A program made the position numbers and the translations under genes. The notes beneath the pieces are model-generated. The model was not told the DNA's origin, ran no database searches, and saw only the letters and a list, made by a program, of their open reading frames with translations. Below are positions 1 through 12,171 of a stretch of DNA of 64,000 nt, in pieces. Source of the stretch: Caecitellus pseudoparvulus (taxonomy: Eukaryota > Bigyra: Bicosoecida). Within the stretch, counting starts at the first letter, position 1. Each line of letters begins with the position of its first letter. Location of the stretch: positions 1 through 64,000 of the forward strand of contig CBFFRQ010000024.1 in NCBI GenBank assembly GCA_965644315.1, in the 5' to 3' direction.

Positions 1-1513
1 AAACCTCTGTAGAGGCTCCGCCGGATCCAGCCTGGTATCCTCTTCCTGGAAAGGGTGACAGCGCAGACCTGTGTGCTTGCAGGTCCAAAATCCGCTGACC
101 AAGCTCAAGGTCTGAGGGGCGACTTGCCGTTTGCGTGGCAAACTCAGCGGTCCAAAATCCACTTGCACTCGGAGACGGGCTGACACACGCGCCGCCCTGC
201 GTCGTGAGCACGCTCTGCAGCTGGCAGCTCCAGGAAGGGAAAAAGTGCCACGGGGGCAAAGTTGAGCAGGGCTGGCCTGAACGGCGAGCTGCATGGCAAA
301 TGACCCTGCAAGGCACTGGTGACAGTCCCCTGGGGAGAGACCCTCTTTGGAAGCATCAGCTCCGGGAGACACTCCCCACCCAGGCAAGCACGTGCAGCCA
401 AGAGAGCTCTCAGACGGGGCAAGGCCGGCGCCGGAACAGTTTTGAGGGACAGCTGCGAGCTGGGTGATCCCCAGCCCTTGCTGCAGTGGGGCTCCGCGAA
501 GCACCGGCATGGCAAGGCCTACAGTGGGCTCTGTCTGCTCTGCAAACACTCTGCCACCTGGTAGACTGTAGGAGTACATCAGCTGCTGCCACACTTCCTC
601 GAACTGGAGAGCCAGGCGGGAGGTACAGCCGCAACTCTGAACCAGGATTCATGCCTGTTCGGGAAAGTGCTGCACCGATGCTGTCCCTTTCACGAACGAG
701 GAGCGAGTACTGCTGCTCAAGCCCGCTGTAAACCGCCAGGTGTTGCAGTGGCGCCGTAGTACTTGCTGGCCCTCGTGCATCGCACAAATTCCCTTGCACT
801 GTAACGTTTGACAGACCACTTGATGGGAGCCCTCGTTCCACCCTGCACAGACAGCTCAGCCCTGCTCTGCATCTCACCTGCAGAGCCCTCCACGTTCAGC
901 ACAGCCTTTCTTGCACGACTCCACAGGGAATATTCAAAGAGGAGTCGGCCGCTTCACATGGCTCGCGGCATGCTGGAGCACTGACTGACACCAGCTCGTG
1001 ATTGGGGCCGCTGGAGCAGTTGGGGGCTCGTGTGCACAGCGAGCCAAGCCGAGTCAGGAGCTGCAAGCCGGCGACGTAACTTGCCAAGACAGAAAGACAG
1101 CCAAGCTTGTCGTCCCAGGTCGCCTTCCCTGATTCGTAATTGTGAGGACGGCAACACTGCAACTGCAGCCACAGTGCGCACTGTCAAGTGCACTATCTGC
1201 GACACGACGCTGGTGGCCGCAGCGCCTCAGCGGGCCAACTTCGAACATGGAAGCTGGCCAGGAAGTCGGCCGCGACACTGGAACTCGCAAGGGAGGCTTC
1301 CATGTGGATCACGAGGCGTACACCTTGGCCTGGGAGCAGCTGGCCTGTTAGGCCGACGGAAGTGGACAGGTCGCCAACTGATGTGGCGATGTGTCGTAGC
1401 AGGCCCACGCTGGAGGCAACCCCCAGACCGCACACCGCACCAGGCACACACACTGCAACCCAGGGAACGGGGTTGACACTGAGGTCAATGCCCAAGATGT
1501 GACCGCCGGGCCA
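1..1513. other. No supportable gene
   Basis: Only short overlapping open frames on both strands, none with a recognisable motif, signal peptide or splice-joined continuation. I see no RNA gene and no repeat. It may hold the 3' end of the doubtful minus-strand frame to its right, or pieces of a broken gene. Confidence 0.4.
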
Positions 1514-2602
1514 TCATTGCGCATGCGTCAATGCTCCTGTTCGCCGTCGGGAGGCTTCGCTGTTGACGCCGAATGAAACGTTTGTAGCCCTCTGCACCAC
1601 GGTAACTCTGAAAGGGGACGACGACGAGTTCTGAACTTGCACCCACGCATGGCTTTGCAAGGAAACGTTGCCGGAGAGGGGCACGCCGTGGAGCAGCAGA
1701 GTGCCACGGTGCGTTCCTGGCCGCAAAGCTGCAGCTGAAAACGACAGTCGCAATGACAAGGTTGTAAGGGGCAGAAAAACAACGGTTCTGGCCCAATGAC
1801 GCCGTGAACCATGTGGATACTCGTCGGCGTCGTGTGTCAGAGATACGCCTCGCAGGCGTGGTGCTTGTAGCTGCACCACTACTTCTTGCTTGGCAGCGCA
1901 AGCAACGGCGTCGTATGCTGGGCACGAAAACTCCACACGGTGTGGGTACACGCCCAGCACTGTTGTGCTGCCCAACTTCTCAGCTTCACAAGCCGCAGGA
2001 GAGAGGCTGCTGCAGTTGGAGCTCAGAGCGGCAAATCCAGCCCGCTGCTCGGCACCGCTCTTGCCGGCACCTCCAGCCCCGCATGCACCTGTAGCACAAG
2101 CTCTGGAGTATGGGATGCGTTGCGTTTCCCAACGTAACCACAAGCCCGATGGCCTGCTGCGCGGGCACTGCGGGAACGCCTGCTTGGGCAGCAGCTCCCG
2201 CTGCATCACGAGCTGCCCCTCCAAGCAGCCTGACAAGCGCACAGCATGAGACGGGACAGACCACCACAGACCAAGGTCTTGCAGGGAGCCCAACCAGTGT
2301 GCGATGCCCCTGTGCATGCAACGTCTACATGCCGGGCTTCGCCCAGCAGCGACAAGGGCACGTGAAAAAAGGTTGCCGACGAGAGTGCCGTCACGGGCTG
2401 TGGGAAGAAGCAAGGCCGCTGGCAACCGCGGCATGACAACCATGGACCCTTCCAATCCAAGCTTCTGTGTCGGCCTACCCTGCAAGGCTCCCGTGATGCG
2501 TTGGCCAAGGATGCAGGCAAGCCAAAGTCGCAGCTCTGCCCTGCAGCCAGCACACGGAAGGGCAGCTAAATTGAATACGAAACCCAAGACAAACACCCAC
2601 AC
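1514..2602 (-). CDS. Possible secreted protein, unrecognised (partial model)
   Basis: A 362-codon frame without stops, long enough to be unlikely by chance here. It opens with a GTG codon, so the true start must lie in another exon or further inside. The first 20 or so residues are hydrophobic, like a signal peptide. The C-terminal 150 residues alternate hydrophobic and polar residues, as in a beta-rich extracellular domain, and carry several N-x-S sequons. I recognise no family. The stretch around GTG TGG GTG at the 5' end could be an intron donor, which would move the N-terminus elsewhere. Frames next to it suggest possible one-base breaks, as in the neighbouring genes. Coding status is only moderately likely. 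Confidence 0.35.
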   Translation of the reverse strand: MWVFVLGFVFNLAALPCAGCRAELRLWLACILGQRITGALQGRPTQKLGLEGSMVVMPRLPAALLLPTARDGTLVGNLFSRALVAAGRSPACRRCMHRGIAHWLGSLQDLGLWWSVPSHAVRLSGCLEGQLVMQRELLPKQAFPQCPRSRPSGLWLRWETQRIPYSRACATGACGAGGAGKSGAEQRAGFAALSSNCSSLSPAACEAEKLGSTTVLGVYPHRVEFSCPAYDAVACAAKQEVVVQLQAPRLRGVSLTHDADEYPHGSRRHWARTVVFLPLTTLSLRLSFSAAALRPGTHRGTLLLHGVPLSGNVSLQSHAWVQVQNSSSSPFRVTVVQRATNVSFGVNSEASRRRTGALTHAQ

Positions 2603-4219
2603 GTGTACAGGCTTGGCTGGAGGACCGCTGCTTGGTTGACTTCATCGCGCTGCAGCTTCTGTGGGCTGTGGCTGCTGCAAGCGAACCGGCGATGCGAGGC
2701 GTAACCGCGCCGAAACGCCAGCGACACCCGCCTGCACCGACGCGGCTGCGCCTCGGCGGAGCGCCACCTGATGCTAAAATCCAGGGAAACAGCAAGGAGT
2801 GTGTCAGCTGTCCCCGGGCCAGAGTCAGGACGGTGCTGGCACGCGGAGCAACACGCGTGTCTGGTGTCGAGCACCTCGGCAAGTCGCGAAGCCCCGGTGA
2901 GAGTATGTCAGCCCACACTGTGGAACCATCACATGCTGGAACAAGCGTCCTGCATACTTGAGGTAACTTTGTCATGCCGTGATTATTTCTGATTGTGCTT
3001 CTTCGTTGGAGCCGGCGCCGGGCAGAGCTTGGCGACGATGAATGCCACACCCGCTGCTCGCTGTGGTAAGGGTGGCAGTCCATGGCAAACCAGACAACCA
3101 GCTTGATTTTTGCAGCATGTGATTCAACTATAGGCGGTGTGCTGTGCAGGCAACAGAGGCGCACGTGTCATTCACCAACGACGCTGCCGGGGAATTAAGT
3201 CGGAGAACCGAAGATCAGCTCCCCATCTTCGGAGCCTGGAGCAAGGCCAAGGTAACGCATGCTGCCACAATCAATGTAAATGAGGCTGAAGCGCCTCTGT
3301 GTCCTCCCAAACCTTTGTACGTGCGGCAAAGATGTGGATCGGTCATCCTCCACGGCAACCACCCACAATACAAACACCAACGTCGGCACCTGGCATGAGA
3401 CCTACCGCAGCATGGTTAGGACACGCTTTGAACCATTGCCCGCAGGTCTGCCAGTTTTCATGGGGGGTCCGACGAGTTCGAGGCTGCCTCGCGTGCATAC
3501 TGGCGAGAGCGGCACCGAGCCGTGCAGCACCTGTCTGACAGCCAGTACTTGCTGGCACACATGGTCAGACTGCCCCTGTATTTATGGGAAACTGCAGTAC
3601 CCAGACGGGTGCCGTTATTGTGGCTGACATGTTGCACGAAGCTGCCTAAAGTGGGGCTCCGCGCAGCGTGAGTTTCCGCGGCGTTTCAGGCGGATGGCCA
3701 CACCCCTGTCACTTGTGCTCCCCACCTCCACAGCTCCATTGGCGAGCGGATCAAAGCATCTGGGCCTGTGGGCGTGCGGACTGCACTGCGCATGGCAGGC
3801 CTCACAAGAGCAATAAGCCACAGAGCAGGTCGAAGCACCCTGCGGGTGGGTGAGCGATGCCGAAGTTGACCCATACGATGGCCTGGGCCGTCTCACAGTG
3901 CTGCGGGCAGTAGCTGGGCTTGCAGCAGGGGCGGCCGTCGCTGCGGTTGGAAAACACGGTTCTTCGTTCTTCATTCCGCTGCCCGTGCAGCGCGGCACCC
4001 GAAACATGTGTACGTGGGAGCCTGGTCCTCGCCGGTGGCTTCTGGGGGCATGAGCGGCACAGCGCACGTTGCCAGCGTGTCCCTGAACGCCAGAGCAGCA
4101 TGGGGTGAGGCGCTTGGCGGAGCAGCGCCAGCCGACTTGAAGGCCCAAGTGGCCGCCTCTGCCGCCCAGGCGCGGAAGGGGGAGAAGACAGGCGACGCCA
4201 AGTTGGGCAATGCACTCAC
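2603..4219. other. Mostly unassigned; may hold the 3' end of the GT61-like gene
   Basis: No frame here has a recognisable domain. Minus-strand frames between about 3,620 and 4,220 may be the last exon or exons and 3' UTR of the glycosyltransferase-like gene that starts near 7,263, because a good donor (GTGAGT) follows its coiled C-terminal segment near 4,220. From 2,603 to 3,600 I see nothing convincing. Confidence 0.35.
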
Positions 4220-7200
4220 TTTGCAGCCCCTGCTGGCGGCTGCCTTGTGCTTGCCCTTCTGCTTCAGCAAGCCTCGGTGCCACAGCTCACTGCGTGCGTG
4301 CAGTGCGGCTTGCTGGGCGCGCTCGTTCGCCGCCCTGCGACCGGCAATCAGCGCAGCCAGCGTCGCTCGCAGGTGCTTCAGCTTCACCCGCACATGCTGC
4401 TGTTGCCAGCCGCCCCTGTGTCACCCGCCACCTGCATCCAGTAATCCAGGCTGCCCCCTGCAGCCACGGTAGCCAATGCTGCGCCGGGCCACCTGCCGCA
4501 CTGGCGAACTCCAGGACACTGGTGGTGGGCGGTGAGAAAACAGTGTTGGCCAGTCCGCCGCCGCCCACACCCACCACGACGTCAGCCAGCTGGAACATGC
4601 GCAGAACGGCGGCCAGGGCGCCGCCGCCACGTCCACCTCCACGATCGTCATGTCCACCACGGGCACCGCGCCAAGGAGCCGTTGAACTGCGACCCGTCCA
4701 CACGAGGCGTCAGGAGCGTGCCCCCTTCATGTGCAGCCTTGCTGGCATGGACGGCAGCTGCTCGCCGCTTGGCCAGCGCGCCTTGGGCCGCCTCCTCCTG
4801 CTCAGCAGCAGCTGCGCGCAGGAGGCCAGTCTCGGCAGCCACCTGCATGTCGTCGGCTTGCCACCGCTGGCCAATCATGGGGTGAGTCATCTGGGCGAGC
4901 GTGTCGGAGTCACTGGCGCCAACGGACATGACGACGGCAGGCGAGCCAGTGCGCTGGCCTCCCATGCCGCCGTGGTGCGTTTCCTCCACAGCCTCCTGGA
5001 AAAACGCCTTGAGGTGGCAGCGCATCACCTGCTCGGGCTTGGCTAGCGCCCTCCCCTGTGTCCACACACGTTTCTCTGAGAAGGTCCAGACCACGTTGCG
5101 AATGGGGGGCACGCCAACACCGTCCCATTATCCCACAGAAAAGGACTGCCAGCCGCTAGCCTGCCAGCGGGGCTCCTCCCACTCCCCCGTTCTGCTGGTC
5201 AGCGCTGCCTGCCTTGGCGCGCCTGCATGTCGGCCGCGTTTCTTCCACTTGCGCCGGCGGCGTGGACGGACGCGCTTCCTCGTCACTTGGCCTCCGCTGC
5301 CCTGCGCACTTCTTGCGTCGTGTCCAGAGCATGCTCCGGCTGGGCTTGGGCACCAGCAACCCCGCAAGTGGCGGCGCACGAGCTGCAGGAGTGCTCGGGC
5401 AACGGGGGCGGCACGCGCACATCCTCCGAAGCTTTGCCCCACCACCCTCCACGCCCGCCGCCAGCAGGGACGGTTTCACTTCCCCTGCGTTTCAGTTGCG
5501 GAGCGTCCACGCAAGCCTACCTGGGACAGTGGCAGCTTGCCCTGCAGCCGAGGCTCCCACACAGCAGCCAGAGCACGACGAGATGCGATGGACTCGCTGG
5601 CGTTGAAGGGCGGTGGCAGGGTCAGCCTGTCAGCAGCAGACAGCACTGTTTCTGCGGTCGCCATCACCTCCTGACACATGGCGCTTCGGGGACAGCTCCC
5701 AGCCCCGTTGGCGCCCGGTGTGGCGTGGTCTCATGTGCCCACGAACAGCTTGTCGTACGCAACGACAGTGTGGTGGGGGTGCACGAGCACCATGTGCCCA
5801 ACGCCAATACGCAGCATGTCAGCGAACGCACCCACGTACGGCGCCCCGGCTCGCAGGAGAATAAGCATGTCAGGCAAGTCTGCCATGGAGGCGTGCCCTG
5901 CGCCAGAGGCACGGTTCTTCAACTGTTCAGTGACCAGCATGAAACGCGGCAGCACCTGCGTCACCCACGCAGTGTACGTGTCTTGCCCAGGCTGGATTAG
6001 GACAGGCCCACTGGCACTCGAACCACTTGCTTTGCGGGTGGCGCCATGCCGCCTGTGCCTGCATCGCCGTGAAAGTGCCGAGCCATGTGGCTGACCGAGC
6101 CCGCATCCACTGCGAAGACGGTCTTGTCATCGTACACAATGCCTGCTGCCCCTTCTACAAACACGTCTTCGAACTCGAGAAAGTGCATCTCGCCCTCCCA
6201 GAACCGACCCGTGACACACCCCGCATTCGGCCCGAACTGGTACGAAGCAGGCAGCTGTGCGTACGTGCCGAGGGCTGAGCCAGTGGCGAGGCTCCTTCCG
6301 CTGCGGTGTGCCGAAAGACGCCGCACCCGCCACACGCCCTGTCCACGATTGTGCTGAAGCGGACGCCTCAGGCACGAACTGCGGCAGGAAGGAGCCATAG
6401 GGCTCGCCCCAGTAGAAAAGGGCCCGCCGCTCAACCCCCCCTCCGCATCCCACTCCGCAGCGGTGTCCGCCAGACTGGACATGTGGGCAGTGACGTTGGT
6501 GACGAGTCTTCGCCTCCGCACCGCACGCCCTTCGCCCTGTGCAGCATCAGGCCACGTGGCGCGTGGGCCCATGTCTGCAACTGTTTGAGCCAGGCGCCTT
6601 GGGCCACCCACGCTCCCGCTGCTCCCATCGTCAGCCGCCTGCCAAGGTTTGCCAGTGCTGAGCGCGACATCCTGAGACTCCACGACACCCCCGTGCCCTG
6701 GAAGCCTTGCGTGCGGCGTGGAAGCGATGCCTGCAGGCGCCACCGCTGCAACACCTTGCTCTGTGCCAGGGCCAGTGCTGGGGCAGCGGCGTCCCATCCC
6801 CCCACCGCCTGCAACTGCTCACCCAGCGCCGCTAGCGTGCGCCCCTCCCAAACGAGGCGCTCCATGGCCTGAAGGCGCTGGGAGGCGGAGCTGACGTTAC
6901 AAAGCACTGCAGTTTGCGCCACACCTGCCTCCCGCACGGCTCGAGCGTGCTCGCGCTTCCTCGCCTCCTTGCCACCCAGGGCCTGAGCGGCCGAACCCTG
7001 CAGAGCCAGAGCGAAGGCCTTGCCCGGGAAGGCTCCACAGGCCCGCACAGCATCTAGCGCTGCGCTGTACTGTGCCTCCACACCTGGGTTCAAGTCCCCA
7101 TGTCTGGAAAAAGCGCGGTGGGGCGTGCGCAGCTGCCGCCAAGGCGCCTCCGCAGGGAGTGCTGCTGTCCACGCCGATCCACGTGGGCAGCTCAACCGCT

Positions 7201-7263
7201 GCCTCCCCTGCCGCTAGCACCAGAGCAAGAGCTTCCAAGCACCGCCCTGAACACCTTCATACC
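4220..7263 (-). CDS. GT61/DUF563-like glycosyltransferase, reading frame broken
   Basis: Pieces in different frames, read in order on the minus strand, add up to one GT61 (DUF563) glycosyltransferase of the secretory pathway. A likely start near 7,263 (MKVFRAV) leads into an Ala/Leu-rich hydrophobic stretch. Around 5,740-5,970 the TQVLPRFMLV block is followed by DMLRIGVGHMVLV and YDKLFV, as in the GT61 N-terminal half. Near 4,590-4,620 the LADVVVGVGGGGLANTVF block corresponds to the family's VGPHGAGLxNxLF motif, with VLEF after it. A basic, possibly coiled segment (VKLKHLRATLAAL) ends at a GTGAGT donor near 4,220. The pieces need at least two or three one-base shifts, for example in the GGCGGCGGCG run near 4,625. 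Such enzymes move sugars onto N- or O-glycans in the Golgi or ER; the substrate here is unknown. It may be a pseudogene or a poorly sequenced real gene. Confidence 0.55.
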
Positions 7264-7924
7264 CATCATGAATATCGGTGATTCGGCTCTTGAGTCGGCA
7301 AATCCTCCTGTGCTGATGCAACCGACCATTTCTTCAGCGACCTTGCGGAAATCGGGCAGACGATGGCTCCCAACGAAATAGCCAGGGGAACGAGAGAACA
7401 GGCACAGAAGTGCCCAAGTACGGATGTGGGACAATACATCAGGTACATGTCAGCTTTCACGTGCTTCGAATTTTTACTTCCTCGCTGCGCGAGTTCGAGC
7501 CTGGGCGCGAGGTGCTGGACAAGACGCAGCACAGCACAGACCTCGAGGAATAAAAACTGGTTGAAAGCGAGCCCTGTGGAATGCACAGTGGCGTTTTCAA
7601 GAGCATGCAAGGGTCAGCTGCGGCGTACTCCCCGACGCGCGCCTCCGTCCCACTCACACCCAGCCTCCTTTTTTTTGACCCGGCCGCATCAGTGAAACTG
7701 CACCCGATTCGACGCACAGCTGTGACGCCTGCTCCCGCGAGAGCCGCCCTGCATTTACACCCACTCGGCGCCTGCTACTGCCACCACCTCTGCCACGTGC
7801 GCCTTCCAAGGGGCTGCCTGGCTGCGGAGCAACTGCAGTCGTATGCGGCGAGTGCGAGACCTGCTCTGCCACGGCTGCACACCTGTTCGAACTCTGCGGT
7901 TAGACGCCTCTGCCCTTCTCAAAC
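7264..7924. other. Intergenic region between divergent genes
   Basis: This lies between the minus-strand GT61-like gene and the plus-strand CDKL5-like kinase. No convincing gene is visible. It probably holds both promoters, but I can point to no defined element. Confidence 0.4.
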
Positions 7925-8960
7925 ATGAACAAGTATGAAGTGCTGGGCATTGTCGGGGAAGGAGGCCGAGCGCGTCGTGCTGCGGTGCTACGCAACAAGG
8001 TGAGGCCTGGCTCGTGAGCGGAAATTGCACATCGTGCGGGCGCCGGGAAGGCGACGTGGGCACCAGCTCCTGCACGGCGTGCCCTCAACATCGGCCGAAA
8101 CGTCCGAAACCATTGCAATCAAGAAGCCCAAAGAGAGCGAGGGTGCGTGCTCCGTCGAAGCTCCGCAGGAGCTGGCCCTGCACACTCCACCCGCTGGACG
8201 CCGACGATGTGTGCGCAAGACCACGCTGCGGGAGGTGAAGATCCCGCGGCAGCTGCGCCACCCCTGCATCGTGTCCCTGCAAGAAGCCTTCCGGCGCAAG
8301 GGCAAGCTGTACTTGGTCTTCGTGGAGCGGAACTTGCTGGAGTTGCTGGAGGCGCACCCGGGGCGGCCTGAGCCAGCAACAAGTGCAAACCTTCATCTTC
8401 CAGCTGTGCATGGCCATTGACTGGCGCCACTCGCACCGCGTCATCCACCGCGACATCAAGTCCGGAGAACCCGCTCGTGGACGCCGGTGCAGGCACCCTG
8501 GAAGCTGTGTGACTTTGGGTTCGGGCGGCGCTACCCCGCCCAGCAAACCTCCCTCGCGCCAAGGCACCGACTAGCCTGCGTCGCCACAAGGTGGTACTCG
8601 GGCGCCGGAGCTGCTGCTGGGCAGCACAGACTACACCACTGCCGGGGATATTCAAGCGCATTCGGTTGCATTATGGGGGAACTGGCAGACGGGCAGCCAT
8701 CGTTCCCCGGTGACTCGGACGCCGACCAGCGGCACGTGATCCAGCGGGGCAGTCGGGCCCACGACTTCCGCCCAGATGCGGCGGCCTGAAGGCCAAGCGC
8801 CTCCGCAGGCGTGAAGTTCCCCGACATCTCCCGCTCGGCGTCCCTTGCGGAGAACACAGTGCCAGCGCCATGCCGCCGCCCGCTGGCGTGGACTTTCATG
8901 CGGGACTGTCTGCGTATGGACCCCGCCCGACGCCTCACGGCACGGCAGGCCAGTGCCGCG
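7925..8960 (+). CDS. CDKL5-like protein kinase domain, several frame breaks
   Basis: The start ATG at 7,925 opens MNKYEVLGIVGEGG, close to the N-terminus of CDKL5-type kinases. After an intron come ETIAIKK (the VAIK lysine), TTLREVK, then LQEAFRRKGKLYLVF, typical of CDKL. FIFQLCMAIDW leads to VIHRDIK (catalytic loop), CDFGFGRR (the DFG motif), VATRWY, and CIMGELADGQPSFPGDSD, again diagnostic of CDKL. These blocks lie in different frames. An extra T follows AAG near 8,461, an extra G sits near 8,501, an extra T near 8,599, and more damage falls around 8,650. CDKL5 relatives act at cilia and flagella, including length control. The lesions are too many for introns alone, so this is a pseudogene or low-quality sequence. 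The kinase tail may continue downstream. Confidence 0.7.
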
Positions 8961-9028
8961 TCCCTCTCTTCAGCGGGCTGCCTGAGGCGCCTCGGGTGGG
9001 AACCGTACGAACCCGACTCCCCAAACAG

Positions 9029-9060
<32 letters not shown>

Positions 9061-10604
9061 AGCAGCACCGGCAGCAAGCCGAGGTAGCACCAGCACAGCG
9101 ACAGGAGGCCAGCGGACGAGCAAGCGAAGTGGCATTCCTGAGGGAGCGGGGGGCATGCCCCCTCTGCTGTGGCACGCCACACACCGTCAGAAGTGGGGTG
9201 GGGCCACACCCAGGCTGCCCGGGGTGGTACTGGTTCGCGGGGGCGGCCACCGAGCGCCGGAACACGACGAAGTGGCTAGGGCCGGATGCCAGCGGAGGGC
9301 GGGGCGGCATCCGGAACACCATGCAGACGCTGGGCGTGGGGCAGTGAGGGGACGGCATGCCAGCTCGCATGGCGCGTCTCGGGCTGGCAGCAGGGGCGGG
9401 CGGGTCCGGCTGTGCTGCGGTCCCTGTCGCGGGGGGGGCACCGCAGCGGGGGAGGGGGGGTGACGGCCTGCACATGATGGGCGTGATGGGTGCCGAGCCA
9501 ACACCCAGCAGTGTTCCGCATGCATCTCCCCCCGCGGCCACCCACGCCAGCGAGGGCAAGGACTCCCCGGATGGCGTGAAGACGAGCTGAGGGAGGGAGA
9601 GCAAGCAGCCCCGCGATGATGCCGGCGCAGCCCCTGCAGCGCCAGCCCCCGCCCAGCCGCGCCGTGTTATCCCCCTGCAGGCGTCTGGACCAGACCCCGC
9701 CAACCGCACACCCAGCAAGCTGGGCATGTACGGCGCCGCTGCGCGGGCAGGAGGCGGCGGCGGCGGCGGCGACGTGTCTGGTCACACCTCCTCGCGTGCC
9801 AGTCGTACGACGCGGCTCTCGCAGGCGGCGGCAAGCGAAGTCCCGCCCCGCCACACGCGCCACGCCACACCGCAAAGCAGCAAGGGCGCCGAGCGCCACT
9901 CTTCCAGGAGGCACCGGCGCTGGAGCCGCACCGCGGCACGGGCCCCGCCTCCTCCATGTACAGACCAGGTACCAGGGGCGACGGGGGACACGTCCAGGCG
10001 CCAGCGTGTGCCCAACGCACGCCATGCGTTGCCTGGGCCCGTGCACGCGGCCGGTCGCGTGCCGGGTCGCGGTCGCGAACAGCGGCACGTCGCAGCGCCG
10101 ACCCCGGAGCGGCCTGGGGCAACCTACTCACCGCCCTGGCCAGCAGCTGGGCAAAGCTCTGCCACTGCTGTGGCGCAAGCTCGCGCTGATGCGGCAGGCT
10201 CACGGTCCAGCGGCGTGCAGTTGCCAGGCGGGCCGCTGGCGGATATACCCTCCTTTCACCAGCGCTCAGCGGCTGCAGGGGCCCCCTTGCAGCCGCTGGG
10301 CTCTGTGCCTGAAGCCCAGATTCCCGAACAGAGCTTCCGCGAAGAGTCAGCTCCCACGCGGCGCCGCTGCCGGGGTTTGGGCGCAGCGGCACACCACAAG
10401 CAGAGCGCTGACTCCCCAGTGCACGCAGCAAATTCACTCACTCACCAAAACAAACCCGTTCAGCACCTTCCACTGCATGCCACATGCACCAGCCGACCCC
10501 TCTCGCCGCCTGCGCAAGTCGCTTGCGCCGCCGAGGCCACACCTTGCCACTGCACAACGTCCACAGCCACACCAGCCGGCGGCGGCCCGCCAACAGCAGC
10601 ATGC
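8961..10604 (+). other. Low-complexity Gln/Pro/Ala-rich stretch, perhaps kinase tail
   Basis: Plus-strand frames continue from the kinase with Gln-rich (LQHQLQHQLQQH) and then Pro/Ala/Arg-rich low complexity, broken between frames. CDKL5 proteins have long disordered tails, so this may be the same gene. I cannot give a reliable exon model. Confidence 0.3.
9030..9065 (+). repeat. 12-nt tandem repeat, 3 copies
   Basis: The unit cagctccagcac occurs three times in a row, the last copy ending in g. In the plus frame it encodes repeated Leu-Gln-His-Gln. It is short and inside the putative kinase tail. Confidence 0.8.
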
Positions 10605-12083
10605 ATGAGGTACCTCCCAGAAATGGTGGACTTGGCGGGCATACGCCGAGCGCCACCTGTCCCAGGAAAACCAAAACCCGCGCCAGGAAGTGGCAGGCTC
10701 TGGTGCATCGGGGAGCAGCACCTGCGGGAGCTCATTTCAGCCGCCAGCACGCCGGCGCCGCCTGCGCAGGTGGCCGACGCCATGGCCCCCGATACAGACC
10801 CCCAGCAAGAACGCTTGGCGAACTTCATGCGCCTGGTGCAGCTGCTGCCGCCCCGCATCGCAAGTCAGCCGTGATATGGGTGACGGCGTCGAGCGCGGCC
10901 GCTGGCGACCTCGCCACCACTGCACCTGCCACCGAGGGCACAGACTCAGCGCAGGGCGGTGAGCCTGCGCAAGAGGCCATCTCTAGCTCAGTTAGACGAA
11001 GACCCGGCTGAAATCCCCCGACATTACGCAGCAGGCAGCGCTGCGCGAACACATCGTCTGCCTCAGGCACCAGATCGAGGAGCAGGAGTCAGAGATCTTC
11101 CTCTTGCGCTGTGACCTGCAGCAGCCCCTGCCTCAGGCCCAGCCCTCGGGGCCAACACAGGCACAGCCTTCGTCCGGTGCCGAGGAGGCCCCGCCTGCGT
11201 GGGCCCAGGCGCTCCTGGCAGGCATGCAGAGTTCCCTCGCAGCAGGTGCAGGCGCAGGGTGCAGAAGACCATCCAGCGCCTGGCAGCGCAGCAGGGTGCG
11301 ACGCCTCGCCCCAGCGGCGCCAGGGGATACCTCCCAGGCAGCACAAACCCTGGGCACGTCCATGACCACGCCACAGCAACCAGATGCCCCACAGACCTCC
11401 GCCGACGCCGGCCAGCTCAGCACTCTGCAGCACACTGTGAACCACGGCATGCGGAAGTTGAAGGAGGGCCTGGGCGCATTGGCGCAGATGTGGACCATCA
11501 AGGGCCGGTTGACCGCCCCCTACCACGCGCACAGCATAGTGCAGCCCCACGAACCCGTGCCAGTGCCAGTGCCTGCCTTGCCACCCGGAGCCGCAACAGC
11601 CCTCCAGGCATGGCACAGGGGGGCCGCGTGTCACCAGCCAGCGTGGGCCCACCACCTCCACCCCAGCCGGCCTCCCTGGACCCTCAGGCCCTGCATGGCA
11701 TCCTGCGCCGCGTTGTGAGCGCCACCAGCCGGGTGCAAGACAAGCACCGCTCAGGCGAACTGCCCTCCCCAGCCCACCCTCGCTCAGCAGGCTCCACGTC
11801 AGCCACACACGGCACCAGCCGTGGCACGCCCACGGCGCAAGGCAGGGCTGATGCCGGCGCCCACCCCAGTCCCATCGAGCGGCAGGGACGGTTCGTGGAC
11901 CGCGTCGCAGTTGCCGCGGCGGCCACACGGGCCACCGACGCGCCACCCAGCACCAGTGCTGACTACGAGGCCCGCCTGCGAGAAAAGGCCACTCGGGGGG
12001 CCAAGGCGGCAGGGCTGCGGCGCCGGCGGCGAGGTTCGCAGACCTCCACAGACCGCTCCGAGAGCAAGGCTGGCAGCCTGTGA
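10605..12083 (+). CDS. Unrecognised coiled-coil, low-complexity protein (approximate)
   Basis: An ATG at 10,605 opens MRYLPEMVDLAGI. Around 11,040-11,120 a heptad-like stretch (LREHIVCLRHQIEEQE) looks like a short coiled coil. The C-terminus, ending at a stop at 12,083, is basic (GLRRRRRGSQTS) and preceded by DYEARLREKA. Between them are Gln/Pro/Ala-rich linkers in three different frames, so introns or one-base shifts must be assumed and the limits are approximate. It could be the tail of the upstream CDKL5-like gene rather than a separate gene. No family recognised. Confidence 0.35.
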
Positions 12084-12171
12084 CACGCCTGCGCCAAACC
12101 ACTCACGCCGTGTACACAACCCCCACACTGCCGTCCAAAGCCCCTGTATTTCTCCCCTCTCCGCCATAGCC

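Noticed and set aside
8531-9727. 398-codon minus-strand open frame
   Set aside because: It overlaps the CDKL5-like kinase motifs on the plus strand and has Arg/Ala/Pro bias only.
11089-12102. 337-codon minus-strand open frame
   Set aside because: Trp/Gly/Arg-rich translation typical of an antisense GC-rich frame; no motif.
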